Positions 1 through 7,365 of a stretch of 39,066 nt of DNA are shown here, one piece after another. This stretch comes from UBA3910 sp002391465. GTDB taxonomy: Bacteria > Bacillota > Limnochordia > Darwinibacteriales > Darwinibacteriaceae. The DNA is taken from the NCBI GenBank assembly GCA_030054835.1, contig JASGVS010000032.1, forward strand, positions 1 to 39,066, in the 5' to 3' direction. The position numbers and the translations under genes were made by a program. The notes beneath the pieces are model-generated. The model saw only the letters and a list, made by a program, of their open reading frames with translations. It was not told the origin of the DNA and did no database searches. The first letter of the stretch is position 1; every line of letters starts with the position of its first letter.

Positions 1-58
1 CCATCTTGACCGCGTGGTCCTTAAACTCGTCATCGTACCGGACTGATCTATTACCCAT
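1..58 (-). mobile_element. IS3-family transposase OrfA, 5' end (cut by window edge)
   Basis: Reading leftward from an ATG at 58, the first 19 codons give MGNRSVRYDDEFKDHAVKM. This matches the usual start of IS3/IS911-type OrfA proteins, where a basic stretch is followed by Y-x-x-EFK-x-x-AVK and then a helix-turn-helix. An AAAGGG ribosome binding site lies 8 to 13 bases upstream. The rest of the element lies outside the window, so neither OrfB nor the far end can be checked. The family call rests on this short motif alone. Confidence 0.7.
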
Positions 59-97
59 AATTGACACCCTTTCGTGAACTAATTATACGATCACGAC

Positions 98-496
98 CTA
101 GTGTCCGTCAAAGTGGGCATGACTCACTCCGTCTAAGTCAAGAGTGTCTGTGAATTCGTCATTTCCAAGCAGGATCCTCATTGAACTACCGGCATAATGT
201 TCCCTTATTTCGTCCAGGGTTTGTCCATAGGCAATAACCACAAAATCCAATTTGTCATCCACTTCTTCAATGAGAGACAGTAGATCCGAGAGTGCGTTCT
301 CTTCGAAAGCAGTGCAATACTTACATCCTATAGATGTAATGTACAAGAATGTGTTCTTCCCTTGGAACAGCGGTTCTCTCGAATCTTCGTATAGGGGCCG
401 TAACATGAAGTTCGGAATTACTGTGTTGGCCTGAGCCACCAGTAGCGCTAGCAGCAGGGCTAAACCAACAAAAATGGAAATCCTTTATAGTTTCAA
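98..496 (-). pseudogene. Secreted thioredoxin-like protein, disrupted
   Basis: The open part (439 down to 98) encodes a thioredoxin-fold fragment with a CKYC redox motif after FLYITSIG, as in exported TlpA/thioredoxin-like proteins. Upstream in the same frame is a hydrophobic signal peptide (IFVGLALLLALLVAQA). The only start with a good ribosome binding site (GGAGGGTGGCGAGG) is a TTG at 496, and a TAA at codon 4 (487 to 485) separates it from the signal peptide. At the other end the protein stops after GVSHAHFDGH, short of the family's C-terminal strand and helix, exactly where the IS3-like end begins. It looks damaged at both ends. A rare ATT start preceded by AAAGGA could bypass the stop, so the 5' damage is less certain than the 3' truncation. 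Confidence 0.6.
102..119 (-). repeat. Probable terminal end of the IS3-type element
   Basis: On the minus strand the sequence TGCCCACTTTGACGGACAC lies about 45 bases before the transposase start. It begins with TG and contains the GGACAC block common in IS3-family ends. It also lies where the neighbouring thioredoxin-like frame stops resembling its family. The exact boundary and target duplication cannot be confirmed because the other end is outside the window. Confidence 0.4.
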
Positions 497-715
497 CCTC
501 GCCACCCTCCTTTTGTCTGATTTTCGCGCACAATCCCAACATTCCCAACCATATATTAACAACCAATCATGCTGAAGTCCAAGAATTGTTTCAAAAATCT
601 GTTTATGTGTTGTTAGGATCAAATGCAACACAGAGAAATGTGGGGACAACCAGGTAGGCTGGCGGTTCCAGCATAGAAGTCTCAGCCTTGACCGTGTTCT
701 GGAATTGGCATCAAG

Positions 716-753
716 CAAAAAAGGAATGGGCCCGACAAAGGAACCCATTCCTT
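716..753 (-). terminator. Intrinsic terminator after the RDD gene
   Basis: On the minus strand an AAGGAATGGG / CCCATTCCTT stem of 10 bp is followed by a T-run (A at 716-722 on the plus strand). It sits about 55 bases beyond the stop of the RDD gene and ends the regulator-RDD transcript. Positions 567-715 hold nothing else that I recognise. Confidence 0.8.
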
Positions 754-807
754 GGAGTCTATAGTGAATCTGTTTGGTTTTTTCGCCGTGTGCTAACAGG
801 TGTCAGT

Positions 808-1353
808 TCAGATAGCTTCTCTGAGTTTGGTCTTACTGATCAGATCATGCAGGGTCTGTCTTTTCTTGCTGAAAACCAGGCCAAGTGAGATGAGTACAAA
901 AACAGTGTAGAAGGATTGGTAGTAAGGGATAATGTCCGTACTAGTAAGGTCCTGCACGAAGCTCATGATATAAACGTTAGCGTTGGTCAGATTGCCCTGG
1001 AGAAGTAAAACGCCCACAAAGTCCCTGATGAATAAATCCTTGAATTGAAGTTCATACCCGGTCAGCTTTTGCAGTTCCAGATCCAGCAGTCGTCTGCCGG
1101 GGGTTTGACCTTTCTTATTCCTCAAGGGGAACACACAGAAGTACAGGGTGTACACAAGCAGGCCTGCGATGGCTGCTGGTATTTGCAGAGCGACGGGCAG
1201 GTTGTCGATGCGGTTATTAAGGACTAGGTCTTGGCCGTGAATCGACTGGAAGACAAAAACCGGTAACGCTGCCAGGATGCTGCTTAGGTACCAGTCTACG
1301 ATAAAAGCTGCAAATCTCTTGATATAAGGGTGGCGGCTTTTTTCTTTTTCCAT
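808..1353 (-). CDS. RDD family membrane protein
   Basis: This 181-residue membrane protein has the RDD-family pattern: a basic N-terminus, RFAAFIVDWYL in the first membrane segment (the family's R-D pair), and KKGQTPGRRLLDLEL after the second hydrophobic segment. A third membrane segment (FYTVFVLISLGLVF) precedes a basic tail containing the family's LHDLISKT end. RDD proteins are poorly understood and some have been linked to ion exchange. The gene starts 9 bases after the stop of the PRD regulator, so the two form one transcript ending at the terminator at 716-753. The link to PTS regulation is by position only. Confidence 0.8.
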   Translation of the reverse strand: MEKEKSRHPYIKRFAAFIVDWYLSSILAALPVFVFQSIHGQDLVLNNRIDNLPVALQIPAAIAGLLVYTLYFCVFPLRNKKGQTPGRRLLDLELQKLTGYELQFKDLFIRDFVGVLLLQGNLTNANVYIMSFVQDLTSTDIIPYYQSFYTVFVLISLGLVFSKKRQTLHDLISKTKLREAI

Positions 1354-1362
1354 TTCGTTCTC

Positions 1363-3282
1363 CTATTCTGCGAATGATACCAAGGTGGCGATGAACTCGT
1401 TATAGGACTGTACATCCAACAGTCTCTTTAGTTTGTGCTCCTCGGAAATAATCTCGGTGATAAAATCAAAAATATCTGCAAAGAACAACCGCTCCAAGGG
1501 ATTGATGGCCAGCATAAAGACAATATTTACCCGGCTTCCACTCCAATCAATGGGATTGGGGTGAACCGATACTGCTATGGCCGATTTATAGGCACACATT
1601 TCCACAGGATGGGGCATGGCAATGTTCAAATAGGCACTGGAGCTGATATCTTCCCTTTCAAAGAGTTTGTCCCTGAACTCCTTGTTCACATATCCCATCT
1701 TGGCTAAGGCGTTAGACATAACCTCGATTGCATCATCCCGGTTTTCAAAATCGGCGTCGGCAAAGAAGAGTTCTTCTTTAAAGAAGGTACCCAGCTTGGA
1801 TTTGACCTTAGCTTTGATTCTGTCCTTGAGAACCTCTTCGATCTTCTGAGAAACGGCTAGAATGTCTTTGTTGGTCAGGTAGTTTGATACTCGCACAGAG
1901 GGTTTACCCAGGTAGGTTGTGATCGGAATGGTGGAGATGACCAGATCATAGTCAGTGTAAGGTGTAAGCTCGTCCAGATTGGATACCACTTCCGACAACA
2001 GCAGATTGTTTCTAAACGTCTGGCTCAACCGGTCTGCCAAGTCGAAAGGCCCAACTGAATACTGGGGCGCAACCAGGACAGCTCGGATTTCGCTCTTAAT
2101 TGACTTCCGCTCTTCAATGATCACCCCAATATGAATGGCGATATAAGAAATCTCGTCTTCGGATAGGGTGAAGCCCGTTTCCTGACTGATGATATTGGCC
2201 GTAAACACCGCAACTTCGTAGATGAACGGGTAGCTGTATTTGATATTCATCTTCTGCGGATTGTTCAGGGTTACACCGTGCTCAAGCCTATTCAACAGGT
2301 TTTTCAAGTGGAGGGAAAAACGCACAGTGAAATCTCTGTTGGTAATGGTTATGTTATGGACTTCCTTGATCTGTGTCTGAATCAAGGAAACGAGGCGAAT
2401 AACATCATCACCTACATAAGCCTGCAGCTGATCGATATTGATGTCGTTGATGGAGTCAGAAATGATCCTGGTCATGACCAGCAGCGTAAACTCGTGGATC
2501 TCCTCGGCAGAGAAGGTGAGGGAGAATTCCCCCTCAACCCGAGTAATCAGATCTTCCACTAACTTTTGAATGTGGGCATTGGCAAAAGGCTGCACTGGTG
2601 CAAAATGGGACGAATCTGCCTGGGTAAGCAGCTTTCTTTCCATGGCGATCGCTATCTGCAGCACCAAATTGTGTAGGGAGAAATCGTCCATGAAGTAGTG
2701 ATGCTGCCTGAGTACGTCTTGGATAATCCTTTTCAGTTTCCTCAAGTCAAAGTTGGGCAGGTAGTCCTGCATTACTTCCACACTGAGGAAGGAACTCATG
2801 GAGTCTTCGTAGATCAGTTGGCTCAACAGCTTCTTTTTGTCTGACTCCTGGCCTTCGATAAAAATGTGGTTATCCTTAGTCCTAATCACTAGGGCGTAGT
2901 CGTTCAGATCCGTTTTGAGTCTGGCCACTTCATTGTTCAGAGTAACGGGGGAGATGCACAGCTCTTCTGCTAAAACGTCTAGATCGTAGTCTTCAGTTTC
3001 CAACAGTAGTTTGCAGAGGATGTAGTGTTTGCGCTGCTCCATCGTCTGGGGCGGAACGCGCTCTTCCGTTTTGCAGATAACCTCGGCAAGCAGGTCCTCA
3101 TCACCAATGCGGTAGCCCAGTCGGGATGACTCAATCAAGTTAGGAGCTTTTTCGTTAATGCTCTTAACGTAGTTTTTCACGGTGCGGACAGAAATGTTCA
3201 ATAGGGCCGACAAGGAAAAAGAAGTCACCCAATCACCGTGACTGCTGAGCAGCTTCAATAGGTGAATTTCCCGCTCCTGCAA
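1363..3282 (-). CDS. PRD-containing transcriptional regulator, LicR/MtlR type
   Basis: This 639-residue regulator has the LicR/MtlR order: an N-terminal HTH (about 5-60), a second HTH (about 97-122), PRD1 (about 175-280, candidate phosphorylated His204 and His263), PRD2 (about 290-392, His325 and His384), an EIIB-like domain (about 398-490) and an EIIA-like domain (about 497-637, His558 in AMPHP). Such proteins activate sugar PTS operons and are tuned by HPr/EII phosphorylation. It is divergent from the PTS operon starting at 3488, which it very likely controls. The EIIB-like domain has Ala405 (VLVAPQYS) where an acceptor cysteine would be expected, so that phosphorylation input appears lost. 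The sugar specificity is inferred from the operon. Confidence 0.9.
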   Translation of the reverse strand: MQEREIHLLKLLSSHGDWVTSFSLSALLNISVRTVKNYVKSINEKAPNLIESSRLGYRIGDEDLLAEVICKTEERVPPQTMEQRKHYILCKLLLETEDYDLDVLAEELCISPVTLNNEVARLKTDLNDYALVIRTKDNHIFIEGQESDKKKLLSQLIYEDSMSSFLSVEVMQDYLPNFDLRKLKRIIQDVLRQHHYFMDDFSLHNLVLQIAIAMERKLLTQADSSHFAPVQPFANAHIQKLVEDLITRVEGEFSLTFSAEEIHEFTLLVMTRIISDSINDINIDQLQAYVGDDVIRLVSLIQTQIKEVHNITITNRDFTVRFSLHLKNLLNRLEHGVTLNNPQKMNIKYSYPFIYEVAVFTANIISQETGFTLSEDEISYIAIHIGVIIEERKSIKSEIRAVLVAPQYSVGPFDLADRLSQTFRNNLLLSEVVSNLDELTPYTDYDLVISTIPITTYLGKPSVRVSNYLTNKDILAVSQKIEEVLKDRIKAKVKSKLGTFFKEELFFADADFENRDDAIEVMSNALAKMGYVNKEFRDKLFEREDISSSAYLNIAMPHPVEMCAYKSAIAVSVHPNPIDWSGSRVNIVFMLAINPLERLFFADIFDFITEIISEEHKLKRLLDVQSYNEFIATLVSFAE

Positions 3283-3363
3283 CTAAACCACTCCTAACGA
3301 TAAAAATACACGAGTCCAGTTAACATCATAGTCCAAGTCCGCTTCAGTTTCCACATTTCGTTC

Positions 3364-3380
3364 TGCACCCTAACGGTGCA
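3364..3380. promoter_or_regulatory. Candidate operator in the PTS divergent promoter region
   Basis: TGCACC-CTAAC-GGTGCA is a perfect 6-bp inverted repeat with a 5-base spacer, between the PRD regulator (start 3282) and the EIIA gene (start 3488). A possible -10 (TACAAT, 3414-3419) follows, with no good -35, as expected of an activated promoter. A second inverted repeat, ACCTGA/TCAGGT, lies at 3435-3451 in the likely leader. Binding by the PRD regulator is inferred from position. Confidence 0.4.
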
Positions 3381-3390
3381 AAAGCAAACA
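3377..3390 (+). promoter_or_regulatory. cre-like catabolite repression site (imperfect)
   Basis: TGCAAAAGCAAACA matches the CcpA consensus TGNAARCGNWWNCA except for A in place of C in the central CG. It overlaps the candidate operator by four bases. Position upstream of a PTS operon fits carbon catabolite control, but the mismatch hits an important base, so this is tentative. Confidence 0.3.
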
Positions 3391-3487
3391 TAGCAAATAG
3401 AATACAGTTAATTTACAATTTAACTAGGCTCACAACCTGACAATCTCAGGTAGGCCGATTTGAGACTAGCAATAAAGGATGAATTCA

Positions 3488-3805
3488 ATGCTTGACGTGA
3501 TACAGGAATGCATGAAAATGACCTCATTTGGAGGCGAGGCCAAAAGCCAGGCGCTAATGGCAATTAGGCAGGCTAGGGAAGGTAACTTTGAGTCGGCGGC
3601 GGAATCGATGAAAATTGCTGAAGAAGCACTACTACACAGTCATAAAGCCCATACCGCTCTTTTAAGTGCAGATGCTGCCACAGGAGACATAGAAGTCAGT
3701 GTTTTAATGGTTCATGCTGCCGACCATTTAAACGCCGCAGAGACCGTGTTTGTCCTCGCCCAAGAAATAATACTTCTTTATAAGGAGGTAAGAAGGGATG
3801 TATAG
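3488..3805 (+). CDS. celC: PTS lactose/cellobiose-type EIIA
   Basis: This 105-residue EIIA of the Lac family takes phosphate from HPr and passes it to EIIB. The active-site block LMVHAADHLN is present, with His76 as the phosphorylated residue and Asp79 as the usual metal ligand of the trimer. The helical layout and length match the family (about 100-110). I chose the ATG at 3488 because AAAGG lies nine bases before it. The ATG at 3479 is in frame but directly abuts that ribosome binding site. It is the first gene of the PTS operon and overlaps the EIIB gene by 8 bases. The symbol follows cellobiose PTS usage and the actual sugar is not proven. Confidence 0.92.
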   Translation: MLDVIQECMKMTSFGGEAKSQALMAIRQAREGNFESAAESMKIAEEALLHSHKAHTALLSADAATGDIEVSVLMVHAADHLNAAETVFVLAQEIILLYKEVRRDV

Positions 3806-4109
3806 GATCGCCTTGGTATGCCAACATGGGGCCAGTACCGGTATCTGCATGCGGAAAATGATTGAAGCGGCGGAAAAAATGGATATCGCTTGCGAAATCG
3901 ATGCCTACTCCGATGCGGAGCTGGGAGAGATTATTGACCAGATGCACTGCATTTTGTTGGCTCCACAGTTGAGCTTCAAGCTTGACCGGTTCCAGCAGGA
4001 ATACCCTGAGTATGCAGGCAAGCTGGCCGTCATCAGTGCCATGGATTTCGGCATGATGGACGGGGAGAAAATCCTGAAAGAAGCGATCGCTAGGATCGAA
4101 TCACTCTAG
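3798..4109 (+). CDS. celA: PTS lactose/cellobiose-type EIIB
   Basis: This 103-residue cytosolic EIIB has the acceptor Cys8 in ALVCQHGASTGI, which matches the cysteine P-loop of cellobiose EIIB proteins. It accepts phosphate from EIIA and transfers it to the sugar carried by EIIC. LLAPQLSF is the usual second strand motif. The start overlaps the EIIA gene end by 8 bases with AAGGAGG just upstream, so the two are translationally coupled. The EIIC gene starts 16 bases after its stop. Confidence 0.92.
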   Translation: MYRIALVCQHGASTGICMRKMIEAAEKMDIACEIDAYSDAELGEIIDQMHCILLAPQLSFKLDRFQQEYPEYAGKLAVISAMDFGMMDGEKILKEAIARIESL

Positions 4110-4125
4110 AAAGAAGGGTCAAAAA

Positions 4126-5391
4126 GTGGAAAAATTCATTGCGAAGCTGCAAGAACGCCTAATGCCCCTAGCTACAAAGCTATCTGGTAACATGTTTTTA
4201 AATTCGTTAGGACAGACGTTTCAACTGCTGTTGCCAATCATCATGATCGGTTCCTTTGCCGTACTGGGTGCCTTCTTGGATATTCCAGCCTGGCAGAGCT
4301 TCGTGCAGGCAACAGGACTGCAGCTGATTTTGATGACTATCCAATCCCTAACTCTTAGTCTCATTGCTTTGTATGTAGTTTTGGTCCTGCCTTTCCAGTA
4401 TGCACAGAAGCTGAAGATCAATCCCATTACGGCCGCCGTTCTATCACTAATGGCTTTTCTGCTTCTCACGCCCCATGAACTGTATACCGCTATTCCAACT
4501 GAATGGCTGGACTTTTCGGGCTTGTTCGGGGCCATGATTGTGGGCGGTCTAGTACCTCGCTTTATCAAGTTCTTACTTGACAAAAAGATTTACATACGTA
4601 TGCCTAAAGGTGTTCCTACTATTGTGGAAGATTCCTTTGCTTCCTTGGTGCCAGCACTATTGGTCATGGTAATCTCTGTAGTAGTAGCCAAACTCATTGC
4701 ACTGACGAGCTTTGGAAACTTCCACAATGTTGTTTATACCATTATCCAGACACCTCTGCAGGGCTTTGGTTTGACTTTACCTGCGTATCTGGTGATGCAG
4801 ATTCTCTGTACGCTGCTCATGTTTGTGGGGATTCACGGAAACGCCATCTTTTCCACGTTTACACCCATGACCATGGCTGCCAGCGCTGAGAACTTGGCTG
4901 CCCTTGCAGCGGGACAAGCACTGCCCAATATCATTACCGGTTCCTTTTCGGTCTTTTGTCAGCCGGGCGGTATTGGTGGTACATTTGGCCTGGCCTTCTT
5001 GTTAGCCTTCTTGGCCAAATCCAAACGCTTAAAGACCTTGGGGAAAATGTCCATTGTGCCGGCCATTTTCGGTATCAATGAACCCTTGATTTTCGGGATT
5101 CCCATTCTCTTAAACCCGCTGCTGTTTATTCCGTACGTGCTCAGCCCCATTGTCTGTACCGTACTCAGCTACTTTTCCATCGCACTGGGTATCGTGCCGA
5201 GGCTAACCGGAACGGAAGTAAACTGGACCATGCCTCAAATTGTTTCGGGCTTTCTGGCCCAGGGCTGGCAGGCAGCACTGCTGCAGATTGTCTTGATTGT
5301 AATAACTACCCTCATCTGGCTTCCCTTCTTTAAGATGGTGGACAACCAGATTTACAAAGAAGAGCTTGAAGCGGAAGGCACAGCTGAATAA
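4126..5391 (+). CDS. celB: PTS cellobiose/beta-glucoside-type EIIC permease
   Basis: This 421-residue integral membrane permease has about ten hydrophobic segments and the family signature GINEPLIFGIPILLNPLLF near residue 315, part of the sugar-binding region in Lac/Cel-family EIIC proteins. It moves the sugar across the membrane while EIIB phosphorylates it. GTG start at 4126, preceded by AGAAAGAAGGG. The length is normal. The downstream 6-phospho-beta-glucosidase supports a beta-glucoside substrate such as cellobiose or an aryl glucoside, but the precise sugar cannot be read from the sequence. Confidence 0.92.
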   Translation: MEKFIAKLQERLMPLATKLSGNMFLNSLGQTFQLLLPIIMIGSFAVLGAFLDIPAWQSFVQATGLQLILMTIQSLTLSLIALYVVLVLPFQYAQKLKINPITAAVLSLMAFLLLTPHELYTAIPTEWLDFSGLFGAMIVGGLVPRFIKFLLDKKIYIRMPKGVPTIVEDSFASLVPALLVMVISVVVAKLIALTSFGNFHNVVYTIIQTPLQGFGLTLPAYLVMQILCTLLMFVGIHGNAIFSTFTPMTMAASAENLAALAAGQALPNIITGSFSVFCQPGGIGGTFGLAFLLAFLAKSKRLKTLGKMSIVPAIFGINEPLIFGIPILLNPLLFIPYVLSPIVCTVLSYFSIALGIVPRLTGTEVNWTMPQIVSGFLAQGWQAALLQIVLIVITTLIWLPFFKMVDNQIYKEELEAEGTAE

Positions 5392-5408
5392 TCGAGTGAT
5401 AAAAAAGA

Positions 5409-5440
5409 GAAGAGGCAATGAGTGGTTTTATTGCCTCTTC
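5409..5440 (+). promoter_or_regulatory. Intercistronic hairpin between EIIC and the reductase gene
   Basis: A perfect 11-bp stem (GAAGAGGCAAT / ATTGCCTCTTC) with a 10-base loop fills the gap between the EIIC stop and the reductase ribosome binding site. On the plus strand no T-run follows, so it is unlikely to end the operon and may protect or process the mRNA. On the minus strand a T-run follows, so it could stop antisense transcription. Confidence 0.6.
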
Positions 5441-5456
5441 CTTAAAGGAGAAGACA

Positions 5457-7346
5457 ATGCAGTTTCCAAATCTATTCAGTCCAATTAAGATCAACTCCGT
5501 TTTGGCTAGAAATCGAATTGTGGCTGCACCTACCGGCGATGAATTTGAAGAGAAAGCGCTGGGCGGGGCAGGCATTGTTATCTGTGGCCATACTGTGGTT
5601 GAGACTGGCCGTTCCAGCTTCGCCAGCGGAGATGAACCATATATATTCGCAAAGTATTCTGTGGAGGAAGCCCAATCACGCATTAGAAAGACTCATCAGG
5701 CAGGAGCCAAAGCATCCATCGAACTTTTCCACGGCGGTCAGTTTGCGAGAGTGAAAGACTTCGCCCGGGGCCCAGTAGGTTTTGTCCGCGATGATGGAGT
5801 TGAGGTAAAGGCCATGACCCCTGAGGATATGGATTACGTGGCCAACTGCTTCGCTCAAGCGGCAAAAGACGCCAAAGACTTAGGCTTTGACATAGTCTTT
5901 TTGCATTTTGGCCATGGTTGGCTGCCCGCTCAGTTTTTGTCGCCCCTTTTCAATAAGCGCACAGATGAATACGGCGGCTCCTTTGAAAACCGGGCCAAAT
6001 TCCCCAAAATGATTTTGGAGAGAGTGCGTCAGGCGGTAGGTCCGAACTTTCCCGTTGACATGCGGATCAGCGCAGTTGAATGGATGCCCGGTTCTATAGA
6101 CTTCGAAGACACCTTGAGATTTATCAAACTAGTGGAGCCACTAATCGACACGGTACAGATTTCCGCCGGTTTAGACCTAGTGCATGAAGCCAATGTGCAT
6201 ATGGTAACCACCAACTTCTCTGAACATATGCCTAACGCCAAGTACGCTGAGGTTGTAAAGGAAAACGTCAATATTCCCGTTTCCGTTGTGGGAGCAGTGA
6301 TGAACCCCGCCCAGGCCGAGGAGCTGATTGCCTCAGGCACCGTTGATATGGTAGCTTTCGGGCGGTCGTTTTTTGCCGATCCAGACTGGCCAAACAAAGC
6401 CAAAGAAGGTAGGCCAGAAGATATAGTTCCTTGCATTCGCTGCCTGTACTGTTACCACATTTCCACCAACCGCAGGAACGTTGGTTGTTCTGTGAACCCC
6501 AGGTACAGAAATGAATCCTTCGTGGCAAAAGAAGTGGAGCCTGCCAAACACAGCAAGAAAGTTGTTGTCATTGGCGGGGGACCGGCCGGGATTAACGCTG
6601 CCCTAGCCGCTGCGAAGCGGGGACACAAGGTTACTCTCTTGGAACAAAGGGATGAACTGGGTGGAGCCTTGAGTTTTATTGCTCAAGAACACTACAAGGA
6701 AGATATCCGCCTCTATCTGCAGTATCTATTGACCCAAGTGGAGAAACATCCCATTGAGGTCAGGTTGAATACAACAGCCACCAGGGAAATGGTGGCAGAA
6801 ATGGAGCCCGATGCCATCTTTGTGGCAGTGGGAGCGAACCCGGTTCAGCCGCCAATTCCCGGGATTGATGGTGATAATGTCATGGGTTTCTATGAGGCCT
6901 TAACCAATCGCTCTGCCATCGGTGAAAACGTGGTGATTATCGGCGGCGGAACAATTGGGGCAGAAATAGGTTTGGAACTTGCTGAACTCCATGGGAAGAA
7001 TGTTACCATTGTAGAGCTGACCGATACAATCGCGGCCCAAGGAAACATGCTCTACCGAATTGCTCTCCGGCAGAAAATGGAGGCAGTTCCCACTCTCCGG
7101 TGGCTTTTGGAAACCTCTTGTCAAGAGATTCGGGCAGACGGCGTGGTCGTTGCTGACAAGGATGGAGAAATAGAGTTTATTACTGCTGATACAGTTATAT
7201 TAGCTACTGGGGTTGCGGCCAAGCGGGAGCTTGCCGAGAGCTTTTATGGAATTACGCCAGATACTTTCACCATCGGCGACTGCGAGAAGCCCCGTAAAAT
7301 AATGGAAGCAGTCTTTGAGGGTTATACCATTGCTGCTCGGATTTAA
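5457..7346 (+). CDS. Old-yellow-enzyme / 2,4-dienoyl-CoA reductase-like NADH:flavin oxidoreductase
   Basis: This 629-residue protein has an N-terminal FMN TIM barrel (about 1-330), a 4Fe-4S cysteine cluster (Cys326, 329, 332, 344) and a C-terminal FAD/NAD(P) domain with GGGPAG at 373-378 and a second GGGTIG near 490. The barrel has HFGHGWLPAQFLSP and NKRTDEYGGSFENR, typical of the family that reduces activated C=C bonds. The N-terminal barrel segment is short (APTGDEFEEKALGGAG), lacking roughly 15-20 residues found in many relatives, and the cysteine spacing is C-x2-C-x2-C-x11-C rather than the usual x2-x3-x11. The ATG at 5457 follows AAAGGAGAAGAC. An enoate reductase between a PTS permease and a phosphoglucosidase is unusual and points to a reducible aglycone. 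Substrate unknown. Confidence 0.88.
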   Translation: MQFPNLFSPIKINSVLARNRIVAAPTGDEFEEKALGGAGIVICGHTVVETGRSSFASGDEPYIFAKYSVEEAQSRIRKTHQAGAKASIELFHGGQFARVKDFARGPVGFVRDDGVEVKAMTPEDMDYVANCFAQAAKDAKDLGFDIVFLHFGHGWLPAQFLSPLFNKRTDEYGGSFENRAKFPKMILERVRQAVGPNFPVDMRISAVEWMPGSIDFEDTLRFIKLVEPLIDTVQISAGLDLVHEANVHMVTTNFSEHMPNAKYAEVVKENVNIPVSVVGAVMNPAQAEELIASGTVDMVAFGRSFFADPDWPNKAKEGRPEDIVPCIRCLYCYHISTNRRNVGCSVNPRYRNESFVAKEVEPAKHSKKVVVIGGGPAGINAALAAAKRGHKVTLLEQRDELGGALSFIAQEHYKEDIRLYLQYLLTQVEKHPIEVRLNTTATREMVAEMEPDAIFVAVGANPVQPPIPGIDGDNVMGFYEALTNRSAIGENVVIIGGGTIGAEIGLELAELHGKNVTIVELTDTIAAQGNMLYRIALRQKMEAVPTLRWLLETSCQEIRADGVVVADKDGEIEFITADTVILATGVAAKRELAESFYGITPDTFTIGDCEKPRKIMEAVFEGYTIAARI

Positions 7347-7365
7347 GGAAGAAGGAGAGAATAAG

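Noticed and set aside
688..888. 66-codon plus-strand frame over the terminator and RDD gene end
   Set aside because: It crosses a clear minus-strand terminator and the RDD coding region, and has no ribosome binding site.
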